Source of the DNA: Tractidigestivibacter scatoligenes
GTDB lineage: Bacteria > Actinomycetota > Coriobacteriia > Coriobacteriales > Atopobiaceae
Direction of reading: 5' to 3'
Assembly: GCF_001494635.1 (NCBI RefSeq)
Contig: NZ_LOJF01000009.1
Coordinates: 310,001-374,000, forward strand
DNA length: 64,000 nt
The translations under genes and the position numbers were made by a program. The notes under the pieces were generated by a model. The model was not told the origin of the DNA. It made no database searches and saw only the letters and a program-made list of their open reading frames with translations. Of this stretch, positions 48,576 through 56,967 are shown in pieces. Within the stretch, counting starts at the first letter, position 1. Each line of letters starts with the position of its first letter.

Positions 48576-49508
48576 TTACGCGTTGGTGATGGTGCCCGAC
48601 GCGTCCTTCTTGACCTTCATGTCGTTGGCGGGGATGAAGCCTTGCTCCTCGACCATGCTGCCCTGGACCTCGTCGGACATCATGTAGTCGATGAAGGCCT
48701 GGGTGACCTCGTCGGCGTCCTTGGTGTACATGTGCTCGTACGCCCAGATCTTGAAGGAGCCGTTGCAGACGTTCTCTGCCCTGGCCTCGACGCCGTCGAC
48801 CTTCAGGGCCTTGAACTTGGTGTCGTCGAAGTAGGAGAAGGCCAGGTAGGAGATGGCACCCTCGGTCTGCTGGATCTTCTCGACAACGGTGCCCGAGGAG
48901 TCCTCCTCGGCAACGGGGGCAAAGTCGGCGGGAGCGGACTCGCCACCGAGGACGGCGGCCTCGAAGGTGGCACGGGTGCCGGAGCCAGCCTTGCGCTCGA
49001 TGACCTGAATCTTGCCAGCGGTGCCGCCGACCTCGGACCAGTCGGTGATCTTGCCGGTGAAGATGCCCTTGAGCTGGTCGGTGGTGAGGTCGTCAACGTC
49101 GACGTTGGAGTTCACGATGGGGCCCATGCCAACCACGCACACGGTGTTGTCGGTAAGAGCCTTGGCGTCGGAGGCATCGAGCTTCTCCTCGGCAAAGACG
49201 TCGGAGCGGCCGATCTGCGCCTTGCCGTCGCGGACGTCGGAAAGGCCCTGGCCAGAGCCGCCACCGGTGATGGCGATGGTCACGTCGGGGTTCTCGTCCT
49301 CGAACTTCTTGGCGGCGGCCTCAACCAGCGGCTGGAACGAGGTGGCGCCGGAGCAGTTCACGGTGCCGGAAAGGGCCTTGGCTGTGGAGTCGGAGCTCGT
49401 GTCGGAGCTGCTGGACCCGCCGCAGCCAACGAGGCCCAGGCCGGCGAGGACAACCGCAGTGCCGCCTGCAAGCGAGAGGAAAGAACGGCGAGAGAGACTA
49501 TCGGACAT
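48576..49508 (-). CDS. pstS: Phosphate-binding lipoprotein PstS
   Basis: 310 residues. The leader SRRSFLSLAGGTAVVLAGLGLVGCGG joins a twin-arginine-like motif to a lipobox Cys near 29. A Ser/Thr-rich linker follows, then the phosphate-binding fold with SGATSFQPLVEAAAKKF, ITGGGSGQGLSDVRDGKAQIGRSD, and the phosphate-contacting RKAGSGTRATFE. GAAGGAG precedes ATG 49508. First gene of the pst-pho operon. Confidence 0.95.
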   Translation of the reverse strand: MSDSLSRRSFLSLAGGTAVVLAGLGLVGCGGSSSSDTSSDSTAKALSGTVNCSGATSFQPLVEAAAKKFEDENPDVTIAITGGGSGQGLSDVRDGKAQIGRSDVFAEEKLDASDAKALTDNTVCVVGMGPIVNSNVDVDDLTTDQLKGIFTGKITDWSEVGGTAGKIQVIERKAGSGTRATFEAAVLGGESAPADFAPVAEEDSSGTVVEKIQQTEGAISYLAFSYFDDTKFKALKVDGVEARAENVCNGSFKIWAYEHMYTKDADEVTQAFIDYMMSDEVQGSMVEEQGFIPANDMKVKKDASGTITNA

Positions 49509-49637
49509 GTTTCTCCTTCCAGAGTGTGTGACCGCGCCGTCCCATTCCCCCGGCGGGCCTTGTCAACTTGCATGCTATGGGTTGGTCTGGCTCTCCCCTG
49601 CCTCGTTGGCAATGCATTACGACACCCTGACCGCACA

Positions 49638-49670
49638 TTACATTTGCCTTACATTTGGTGTGAGCATTTG
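49638..49670 (-). promoter_or_regulatory. Pho-box-like direct repeats upstream of pstS
   Basis: On the minus strand CAAATG occurs three times; two are exactly 11 bp apart in CAAATGTAA context and the third 13 bp further upstream. 11-bp direct repeats are the usual binding pattern of PhoB/PhoP-type regulators. The 320-bp gap 49509-49828 carries this and the marR promoter. Confidence 0.7.
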
Positions 49671-49782
49671 TAATGCCACAGTATCGCTGCAGGTAGACGG
49701 TACTGCATTTGTGTAAGGGCACCTTGGTTGGCACCGGTTCGGAGCGATTGTGTCTACCAGATATGGTAATTTGCTAAGTACC

Positions 49783-49811
49783 TTGACACTTTTTTGTTAG
49801 GTACCTAATCT
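49783..49811 (+). promoter_or_regulatory. marR-ABC promoter with overlapping palindromic operator
   Basis: TTGACA (49783-49788), a 17-bp spacer, and TAATCT (49806-49811). The perfect palindrome TTAGGTACCTAA (49797-49808) covers the spacer and -10 box, a position where a bound MarR dimer would block RNA polymerase. A related AAGTACCTT lies just upstream. Confidence 0.8.
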
Positions 49812-49828
49812 TCTCTCGTCAACATCAA

Positions 49829-50341
49829 GTGGTAAGAGATAAGGGAGAGATCGCTACGTCTGAAACACAGCAACCCGGGAGGTGCCGGCCGCCCAAGGAG
49901 CTCTCTGCCTCGGCGGAGTCTCGTATTATGAGGGACCTGGGCTACTTTGGGCACTTCCTGCACCTCCACGCCGGAGGGCGCAGCGGCAAGCAGCGCATGC
50001 TCGAGCGCATCCTGCGCGAGGGCGGCACCATAAGCCAGAGAGAGCTTCAGGACACCGTGCCCATAAGCTCTGCCGCAGTCTCCGAGGTTCTCGCCAAACT
50101 CGAGTCCGAGGGCCTCATCACCCGCACGCGTTCCGAGAGCGACAAGCGCCAGCTTGACGTCACCTTGACTGAGAACGGACAGGCCGAGGCTAAGGTATGT
50201 GCCGAGAAGCACGCAAAGTTCGAGGCGGAGGCGCTCTCGGTGCTCACCGAGGACGAGAAGGGCCAGCTCCTAGGCATGCTCGACCGCCTCATGGAGCATT
50301 GGCAGGACATCGAGGAGAAAGACAGGGCGGTGGAAAAGTGA
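49829..50341 (+). CDS. MarR-family transcriptional regulator
   Basis: Up to 170 residues with a winged helix-turn-helix: ILREGGTISQRELQDTVPISSAAVSEVLAKLESEGLI and the wing TRSESDKRQLDVTLTENG. A C-terminal helix completes the dimer interface. The GTG at 49829 leaves only about a 10-nt leader and has no ribosome site; ATG 49928, with GGAG upstream, would give a shorter but complete MarR core. Overlaps the first ABC gene by GTGA. Probably an autorepressor of the exporter operon. Confidence 0.85.
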   Translation: MVRDKGEIATSETQQPGRCRPPKELSASAESRIMRDLGYFGHFLHLHAGGRSGKQRMLERILREGGTISQRELQDTVPISSAAVSEVLAKLESEGLITRTRSESDKRQLDVTLTENGQAEAKVCAEKHAKFEAEALSVLTEDEKGQLLGMLDRLMEHWQDIEEKDRAVEK

Positions 50342-52212
50342 GCATACGCAAGAAGCTGAAAAAAACATTGAATGCAGGCGAGCAATCCTCGCTTCCCCAG
50401 TACGGGCTCAAGGAGATCATCTCGACGCTTGCTGGGTCGCTGAGGGAGTTTGGCAAGCCCGCCTGGGCGACGCCGTTTCTCGTCACCGGGGAGGTTGTGC
50501 TTGAGTGCGCAATCCCATTCGTGACAGCACAGCTCATCGATACCCTCGCACTTGGGGGCGGCGTCTCCGCAATCGCCGGGCACGCGGCAATTCTCATCAT
50601 CATGGCGCTCGCCTCGCTCGCCTTTGGAACCGCAGCCGGCGTCACCTGCTCGATTGCGGCCACTGGCCTTGCCAAGAACCTCAGGCACGACGTGTTCCAC
50701 AAGATCCAGGGGTTCTCGTTCTCCAACATTGACCGGTTCTCCACGAGCTCGCTCGTGACCCGACTCACGACCGACGTCACCAACGTCCAGCAGGCGTACA
50801 TGATGATCATCCGCATGGCGATCCGCTGTCCGCTCATGGCGATCTTCTCCATCGTGATGGCGTTCGTCTCGGGCGGCCCCATGGCCGTTATCTACGTGAT
50901 CGTTGCCTTTGTCCTCGGCTGGGGCATCTTCAAGATCGCGCTCACCGTGATGCCCATCTTCCGCCGCATCTTCAGAAAGTACGACCGTCTGAATGACTCT
51001 GTGGAAGAGAACGTCCAGGGCATTCGCGTGGTGAAGTCCTACGTCCGAGAGGACCACGAGAAGGAAAAGTTCAACGAGGCGTCCGGCACGCTCTACCACG
51101 ACTTTGTTCACGTCGAGCGCATCCTGGCATGGAACCAGCCCCTCATGACTCTGGCCATCGACGTCATCTACACCTTCGTCATCTTCTTTGGGTCCCAGGC
51201 AATCGTTTCCAGCCAGGGCCAGCTCATGGGCGTGGGGCAACTCTCCGCCCTCATCACGTATGGCTTCTCGATGCTCATCAGCCTCATGATGCTCTCGATG
51301 GTCTTCGTGATGATCACGATGGCAGACGAGTCTGCGCGACGCATCTGTCAGGTCCTGCGCGAGGAGCCCGACCTCAAGAACCCCAAGAACCCCGTCATGG
51401 AAGTCCCTGACGGCTCCATCGACTTCGACCACGTGAGCTTTGAGTACTCTGCCAGGGCCGATCGCATGGCACTCGATGACATTGACCTTCACATCAAGAG
51501 CGGTGAAGTCATCGGCATCATTGGCGGCACGGGTTCCTCAAAGTCGACGCTCGTGCAGCTCATCTGCCGCCTCTATGACGCAACCAGGGGGACCGTGCGC
51601 GTTGGTGGCCGAGACGTTCGCGACTACGACCTCGATACCCTCCGCAACCAGGTGGCGGTCGTACTCCAGCGAAACGTCCTCTTCTCGGGCACCATCAAGG
51701 ACAACCTCCGCTGGGGTAACCCCAACGCAACCGACGAGCAGATGCTCGAAGCCTGCAGGCTCGCACAGGCAGACGAGTTCATCCAGCAGTTCCCCAAGAA
51801 GTACAACACCTACATCGAGCAGGGCGGCACCAACGTCTCGGGCGGGCAGAAGCAGCGTCTCTGCATTGCGCGCGCCCTGCTCAAGAACCCCAAAATCCTG
51901 ATTCTCGACGACTCCACGAGCGCCGTGGACACCAAGACCGACCGCCTCATCCGCGAGGGATTCAAGAGCTTCATCCCCGAGACCACCAAGGTCATCATCG
52001 CCCAGCGCACCAGCTCGGTTGAGGACGCTGACCGCATCGTGGTCATGCGCGATGGGCACATCGACGCCGTGGGCACGCACGAAGAGCTGCTGCGAACCAA
52101 CGACATCTACCGCGAGACGTACACCACGCAGAACAAGCAGTCGCACGACGAGGCCATGGAGTCCATATCCAAGGGCGCCGTCAAGCCCCAGAAGGAGGCG
52201 AACAATGAGTAA
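50338..52212 (+). CDS. ABC exporter half-transporter 1 (degenerate catalytic site)
   Basis: 624 residues: a six-helix exporter membrane domain (about 40-330), then a nucleotide-binding domain with Walker A GGTGSSKST (Ser for the usual Gly), the signature VSGGQKQRLCIARALL, and Walker B ILILDDSTSAVD, where Asp replaces the catalytic Glu. It pairs with the next gene as an asymmetric heterodimer of the LmrCD/BmrCD/TM287-288 kind, exporting drugs, lipids or peptides. Overlaps marR by 4 bp and the next gene by 8 bp. Confidence 0.93.
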   Translation: MSIRKKLKKTLNAGEQSSLPQYGLKEIISTLAGSLREFGKPAWATPFLVTGEVVLECAIPFVTAQLIDTLALGGGVSAIAGHAAILIIMALASLAFGTAAGVTCSIAATGLAKNLRHDVFHKIQGFSFSNIDRFSTSSLVTRLTTDVTNVQQAYMMIIRMAIRCPLMAIFSIVMAFVSGGPMAVIYVIVAFVLGWGIFKIALTVMPIFRRIFRKYDRLNDSVEENVQGIRVVKSYVREDHEKEKFNEASGTLYHDFVHVERILAWNQPLMTLAIDVIYTFVIFFGSQAIVSSQGQLMGVGQLSALITYGFSMLISLMMLSMVFVMITMADESARRICQVLREEPDLKNPKNPVMEVPDGSIDFDHVSFEYSARADRMALDDIDLHIKSGEVIGIIGGTGSSKSTLVQLICRLYDATRGTVRVGGRDVRDYDLDTLRNQVAVVLQRNVLFSGTIKDNLRWGNPNATDEQMLEACRLAQADEFIQQFPKKYNTYIEQGGTNVSGGQKQRLCIARALLKNPKILILDDSTSAVDTKTDRLIREGFKSFIPETTKVIIAQRTSSVEDADRIVVMRDGHIDAVGTHEELLRTNDIYRETYTTQNKQSHDEAMESISKGAVKPQKEANNE

Positions 52213-54178
52213 AGAGAAAGACCAGGAAATGAAGTCTCCTTCTGAGCAGGCAACCGAGCCCAGGCGCACCGACGGCCCCGGCCGCGGCCACGGCGCCGCA
52301 AACCCCGGGGAGACGCTCAGGCGCACGCTGGCACTCACCTTCCACTACTACCCCGTTCACGTGACCGTGCAGGTGCTCTGCATTCTCACCGCCTCGATCC
52401 TCTCGTCACTGCCCTCTGTCTTCATGCAGCAGGCAATCGCGGTGGTGCAGGAGTTCGTGGGCACGGGAGACTGGGGGGCGGCGCAGGTCCAGATCACGCA
52501 CATCGTCTTGGGCCTCATTGGGTGCTATGTGGTTGCCCTGGGCGCGAACATCGCTCAGGCGCAGCTCACGGCCGTGATCTGCCAGGGCACCCTCATGAAG
52601 GTCCGCAACCAGATGTTCGACCACATGGAGGACCTGCCCATCCGCTACTTCGACACGCACAAGCACGGCGACATCATGTCGCACTACACCAACGACGTGG
52701 ATACCCTTCGCCAGCTCATTGGCGTTGCCGTGCCGAACCTCATCACCATGCTCACGGCGATGATCTCGGTTCTCGTCATCATGCTCTGGTACTCGGTGCC
52801 CCTGACGCTCGTGGTACTTGCGATGGTCGTCCTGATGGTCGTGATCACCCGTGTAATGGGTGGGCGTTCGGCTCACTTCTTCCTCGCCCAGCAGTGTGCG
52901 CTCGCTGCCGAGGAGGGCTTCGCCGAGGAAGCCATGAACGGCCAGAAGGTCATCAAGGTCTTCACGCACGAGGCTGCCACCGAGAAGGGCTTCGACGAGG
53001 TCAACGACGAGCTCTTCGATGCCTCCAAGCGAGCGAACATCTATGGCAACACGCTTGGCCCCATCCTCATGAACATGGGCAACCTCTCCTACGTGGTAGT
53101 TGCACTGGCTGGCTGCGCCATGCTCGCCGCGGGAACGCACAACCCCTCCATCGCGGGCGTCGCACTCTCCATCGACATCGTGGTGCCGTTCCTCAACCTC
53201 ACGAAGCGCTTCTCTGGCTCCATTGGCCAGGTCTCCCAGCAGATTAACTTCGTGGTTATGGGCCTTGCGGGCGCCGAGCGCATCTTCTCGCTCATCGACG
53301 AGAAGCCCGAGACGGACGAGGGCTACGTCACCCTGGTCAACGTGCGCAAGAACGCCGCAGGCGAGCTTGAGGAGTGCCCCGAGCGCACCGAGAGCTGGGC
53401 ATGGAAGCACCCCCACCACGACGGCACCGTCACCTACACACCGCTTGCCGGTGACATGCGCCTCTTTGACGTGGACTTTGGCTACACGCCCGACCACACC
53501 GTCCTCCATGGCATCTCGCTCTACGCCAAGCCTGGTCAGAAGGTGGCGTTTGTCGGAGCGACCGGCGCGGGCAAGACGACGATCACCAACCTTCTCAACC
53601 GCTTCTATGACATTGCCGACGGCAAGATTCGCTACGACGGCATCAACATCAACAAGATCAAGAAGGACGACCTGCGTCGCTCACTTGGCATGGTCCTTCA
53701 GGACACCAACCTCTTTACCGGCACCGTCATGGACAACATCCGGTACGGGCGTCTGGATGCCACCGACGAGGAGTGCATTGGCGCCGCAAAGCTCGCGGGC
53801 GCGGACAGCTTCATCCGACGCCTGCCGGAGGGCTACGACACGATGCTCACCGACAACGCGGCCCAGCTCTCGCAGGGTCAGCGTCAGCTCCTCTCCATTG
53901 CGCGCGCGGCAGTTGCGGATCCGCCGGTAATGATTCTGGACGAGGCAACGTCTTCCATCGACACGCGCACCGAACAGATTGTGCAGCGTGGCATGGATGC
54001 CCTCATGTACGGACGCACCACGTTTGTGATCGCGCACAGGCTCTCAACCGTGCGCAACTCCGACGTGATCATCGTGCTTGACCACGGCCACATCATCGAG
54101 CGCGGCACGCACGACGAGCTCATCGCAAAGCACGGCACGTACTACCAGCTCTACACGGGCGCTTTCGAGCTGGAGTAG
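52205..54178 (+). CDS. ABC exporter half-transporter 2
   Basis: 657 residues: a 35-residue charged N-terminal extension, a six-helix membrane domain, and a nucleotide-binding domain with Walker A GATGAGKTT, Walker B MILDEATSSID with intact Glu, H-loop AHRLSTV, but a deviating signature LSQGQRQ. An unusual insertion of about 60 residues (ECPERTESWAWKHPHH region) precedes the nucleotide-binding core. Complements the degenerate partner so that one composite ATP site is active. ATG 52205 has AAGGAGG upstream. Confidence 0.93.
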   Translation: MSKEKDQEMKSPSEQATEPRRTDGPGRGHGAANPGETLRRTLALTFHYYPVHVTVQVLCILTASILSSLPSVFMQQAIAVVQEFVGTGDWGAAQVQITHIVLGLIGCYVVALGANIAQAQLTAVICQGTLMKVRNQMFDHMEDLPIRYFDTHKHGDIMSHYTNDVDTLRQLIGVAVPNLITMLTAMISVLVIMLWYSVPLTLVVLAMVVLMVVITRVMGGRSAHFFLAQQCALAAEEGFAEEAMNGQKVIKVFTHEAATEKGFDEVNDELFDASKRANIYGNTLGPILMNMGNLSYVVVALAGCAMLAAGTHNPSIAGVALSIDIVVPFLNLTKRFSGSIGQVSQQINFVVMGLAGAERIFSLIDEKPETDEGYVTLVNVRKNAAGELEECPERTESWAWKHPHHDGTVTYTPLAGDMRLFDVDFGYTPDHTVLHGISLYAKPGQKVAFVGATGAGKTTITNLLNRFYDIADGKIRYDGININKIKKDDLRRSLGMVLQDTNLFTGTVMDNIRYGRLDATDEECIGAAKLAGADSFIRRLPEGYDTMLTDNAAQLSQGQRQLLSIARAAVADPPVMILDEATSSIDTRTEQIVQRGMDALMYGRTTFVIAHRLSTVRNSDVIIVLDHGHIIERGTHDELIAKHGTYYQLYTGAFELE

Positions 54179-54218
54179 GCGCTTACGACCCCAGGGTGCC
54201 GCGATTGCCTCGCCCCTT

Positions 54219-54250
54219 GCCCCTCCGACGCCTCACGGCGCCGGAGGGGC
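54219..54250 (+). terminator. Terminator of the marR-ABC operon
   Basis: GCCCCTCC-rich stem pairing with CCGGAGGGGC, followed by TCTTTGTT. Confidence 0.8.
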
Positions 54251-54407
54251 TCTTTGTTGTGGTGGAGCGGTTTGCGGAAACCCTCGCTGTGGCGCCACGG
54301 ACCACGCACGCGGCGCAACGCAGCCCCTACTGCCGATTTGCGAAGCCGGCGGCTCGCCGTTAGCATGGGCTCATCAGCGGTCTCGACGCATCCGGGAGCC
54401 ACATCAT

Positions 54408-55589
54408 ATGACCACCGCACTTCTCGGCATCATCTACCTGGCCTTTGTGAGCCTAGGCCTACCGGACGGTCTTCTTGGCGCAGCCTGGCCCACCATGCAC
54501 GTGAGCATTGGCGCCAACGTCTCGCTGGCGGGCGTCATATCAATGATCATCTGCCTGGGGACCATCGTCTCGAGCCTGCTGACCGTGCAGCTCGTGCGCC
54601 GGCTGGGGACGGGCAAGCTCACCGCGCTCTCGGTGGCGCTCACCGCGGTAGCCCTCTTTGGCTTCTCAGCCTCAGCTGAGTTCTGGCAGATCGCGCTTTG
54701 GGCTATTCCATATGGCCTGGGTGCTGGAGCGGTGGACGCATCGCTTAACGCCTACGTAGCAACGCACTACGCCGCACGCCACATGAATTGGCTTCACTGC
54801 TGCTGGGGACTCGGTGCCGCCGGCGGACCCATGATCATGTCGTGGCAGATGGGCAGCTCCGCCGGTTGGCCGGGAGGTTACCGCATCGTAGGCGCTCTCC
54901 AAGTGGCACTCGTGGTGGCAATCACCCTGAGCATCCCGTTGTGGCGTGACCAAAACGACGCGGCCGACCAAGACGGGAAGCACACCGTCCCCACGCGCCG
55001 CAAGCTTCTTGCCCTCCCCGGCGTGAAGCTCGCAATGGCAGGGTTTCTCTGCTACTGCGCACTCGAGTCGGCATGCGGGCTGTGGGCCTCGACGTTCCTT
55101 GTGCTAGGGCACGGCGTTTCCGCACAAGCGGCCGCCCTTCTCGCCAGCCTCTTCTATGCAGGCATAACGGTGGGGAGGTTTCTCTCGGGCGTGCTTACCC
55201 TGCGCCTTGATGGCAAGCAGCTCCTCAGGCTAGGCGAGACGATCATGGGCATTGGACTTGTCGTGCTCATGGTCTCACCGGGAGAGGCGAGCCTCGGCCT
55301 GGGCCTCGTACTTCTCGGCCTGGGCTGCGCCCCCATCTACCCGCAGATGATTCAGCTCACGCCTGTGCGCTTTGGCTCGCAGAACGCGCAGTCGCTCATG
55401 GGGCTGCAGATGGCCTGCGCCTACGTGGGCTCGATGGCGTTTCCGCCGCTCATGGGCATTATTGTTGAGAAGGTCTCGCCGATTCTCCTACCTGTGGTTG
55501 CAGCCGGGCTCCTGGCGCTCATGACCGTCTGCCTCACGTGCTGCGACCGTCGCGTTGAGGCGGCAAACGGTGGGGCGGTCCACCAGTGA
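54408..55589 (+). CDS. MFS transporter, FucP-like
   Basis: 393 residues with about 12 transmembrane segments; the first helix region LAFVSLGLPDGLLGAAWPTM and GLGAGAVDASLNAYVATHY are typical of the small sugar/fucose-permease-like MFS group. Motif A is weakly kept. ATG 54408 has GGGAG 9 nt upstream. Single gene; the substrate cannot be read from sequence. Confidence 0.85.
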   Translation: MTTALLGIIYLAFVSLGLPDGLLGAAWPTMHVSIGANVSLAGVISMIICLGTIVSSLLTVQLVRRLGTGKLTALSVALTAVALFGFSASAEFWQIALWAIPYGLGAGAVDASLNAYVATHYAARHMNWLHCCWGLGAAGGPMIMSWQMGSSAGWPGGYRIVGALQVALVVAITLSIPLWRDQNDAADQDGKHTVPTRRKLLALPGVKLAMAGFLCYCALESACGLWASTFLVLGHGVSAQAAALLASLFYAGITVGRFLSGVLTLRLDGKQLLRLGETIMGIGLVVLMVSPGEASLGLGLVLLGLGCAPIYPQMIQLTPVRFGSQNAQSLMGLQMACAYVGSMAFPPLMGIIVEKVSPILLPVVAAGLLALMTVCLTCCDRRVEAANGGAVHQ

Positions 55590-55662
55590 CGGGTCCTTCC
55601 TGCCTCACGGAATGGTCCCAGCCGGTCACGCGGTCAGTAGCGGTCAAAGCCAAGTAGCGTTG

Positions 55663-55733
55663 TGTTGCTGAGAAGGAAATCGACGTTTTGCTTGGCTCCA
55701 AAGGACTAAAACGTCCAAATTGTTCTCAACAGC
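55663..55733. repeat. 71-bp stem-loop D
   Basis: Arms GTTGCTGAGAA and TTCTCAACAGC (two mismatched positions) around a 48-nt loop containing GACGTTTT/AAAACGTC. Same arms as stem-loop A at 32862, 22.8 kb away, and the inner hairpin resembles the 18.06-kb palindromes. The rest of 55590-55818 shows only a plausible TATGGT -10 box before the next gene. Confidence 0.8.
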
Positions 55734-55818
55734 ACCTTCCGGACGGGCCGGCACCCTCCGCTGGGGTCAACTGCGCTATGGTGGTGGCCATTCGGCACCG
55801 CAAACCCAGGAGGAACCC

Positions 55819-56940
55819 ATGCGCTGGCCCATCACGCTCACAACGGCACACCTTGTCATGCGTCCCTGGCGCTTGGATGACGCGGAGGCGGTCTATCGCT
55901 ACGCGCGCGACCCCGAGGTTGGTCTTCGGGCAGGCTGGGCCCCACACGCGTCGCTCGAGGAGAGCAAGACGGTCCTAAAAGACATTCTCATGGCACCGGA
56001 TTCCTGGGCAATCACACTGCGTGAGCGAGAAGGAATGCTGGCGGACGAGGCCGTGGGCGCCATCGCCCTGCGCCACCAGGCCGCAAATGCCGCAGACCCC
56101 CTCCCCGTACACGAGGCCGAGATTGGCTACTGGATTGCCCGTCCCTGGTGGGGCCACGGCTACATGACGGAGGCCGTCCGAGAGGTGCTGCGCTACGCTT
56201 TCCTCGTGGAGAACCTCGCCGCCGTGCGCGCGAGCTACTTCGAGGGCAACGAGGGCAGCCGCCGCGTCCAGGAGAAGGCCGGACTGCGCCCGCACTACCA
56301 CATCGAGGGAGTCGTCGACCACCTCGGCGCCACCCACACGGAGCGCGTACAGAGCATCACGCGTCAGGAGTGGGAAACCTCACTCGCCGCAGATCCCACT
56401 GATGCCGGAACCATCGCACGCCAGCAGTCGGAGGCGGCCGGCATCATCGACCGCCTGCCGCTCATCGCGCTCGTGCGGTCCGGCGGGCAGACCGGCGCGG
56501 ACCGTGGCGGACTTGATGCCGCGCGCGAGCATAACGTGCCCATCTGCGGCTGGTGCCCGCCCGGGGGCCTTGCCGAGGACCTGCCCAAGCCGCCAGGCCT
56601 TCTCGCCCTGTACCCCGAGCTCCGCGAAGGACCCAGCCAAGGCTACGTCGAGCGGACGGCGTGGAACGTGCGCGACAGCCACGCAACGCTCATCGTCTCC
56701 CCCGGTGGGCTCGAGCCCAGAAGCGGAACGGAGATGACCGCCATCTTCGCCGAGCGCATGGGTCGTCCGGTGCTTGTTCTGGAGGGCTCCAACGTAAGCG
56801 AGGCCGCGACGGAGGCGCTGGCGTGGCTCCGTTCGCTGGGGGCAAACGCCCTGACGCTCAACGTTGCGGGCCCGCGCGAGTCAAAGATGCCCGGCGTCTA
56901 CGAGCTCACGCACGACATCGTGGCAAACGTCCTGGGATGA
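55819..56940 (+). CDS. GNAT acetyltransferase fused to a YpsA/MoCo-carrier-like domain
   Basis: 373 residues in two parts. Residues 1-180 are a RimJ/RimL-type N-acetyltransferase (IGYWIARPWWGHGYMTEAVREVLRY acetyl-CoA region, then SRRVQEKAGL). Residues 215-373 resemble the putative molybdenum-carrier/YpsA family of the SLOG superfamily: SGGQTGADRGGLDAA, WCPPGGLAEDLPKP, then SPGGLEPRSGTEMTAIFAE, i.e. a Rossmann-like nucleotide-binding site. A 30-residue linker joins them. ATG 55819 has AGGAGG. Both roles are open; the fusion suggests acetylation coupled to nucleotide or cofactor sensing. Its TGA lies in the palindromic repeat. Confidence 0.8.
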   Translation: MRWPITLTTAHLVMRPWRLDDAEAVYRYARDPEVGLRAGWAPHASLEESKTVLKDILMAPDSWAITLREREGMLADEAVGAIALRHQAANAADPLPVHEAEIGYWIARPWWGHGYMTEAVREVLRYAFLVENLAAVRASYFEGNEGSRRVQEKAGLRPHYHIEGVVDHLGATHTERVQSITRQEWETSLAADPTDAGTIARQQSEAAGIIDRLPLIALVRSGGQTGADRGGLDAAREHNVPICGWCPPGGLAEDLPKPPGLLALYPELREGPSQGYVERTAWNVRDSHATLIVSPGGLEPRSGTEMTAIFAERMGRPVLVLEGSNVSEAATEALAWLRSLGANALTLNVAGPRESKMPGVYELTHDIVANVLG

Positions 56941-56967
56941 GACAAAGGGAAACTCCCTTTGTCTCAT
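56937..56967. repeat. Palindromic ATGAGACAAAGGGA repeat, copy 5
   Basis: Shared by two convergent genes: its plus-strand TGA ends the GNAT fusion gene and its minus-strand TGA ends the alpha-galactosidase gene. Confidence 0.92.
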
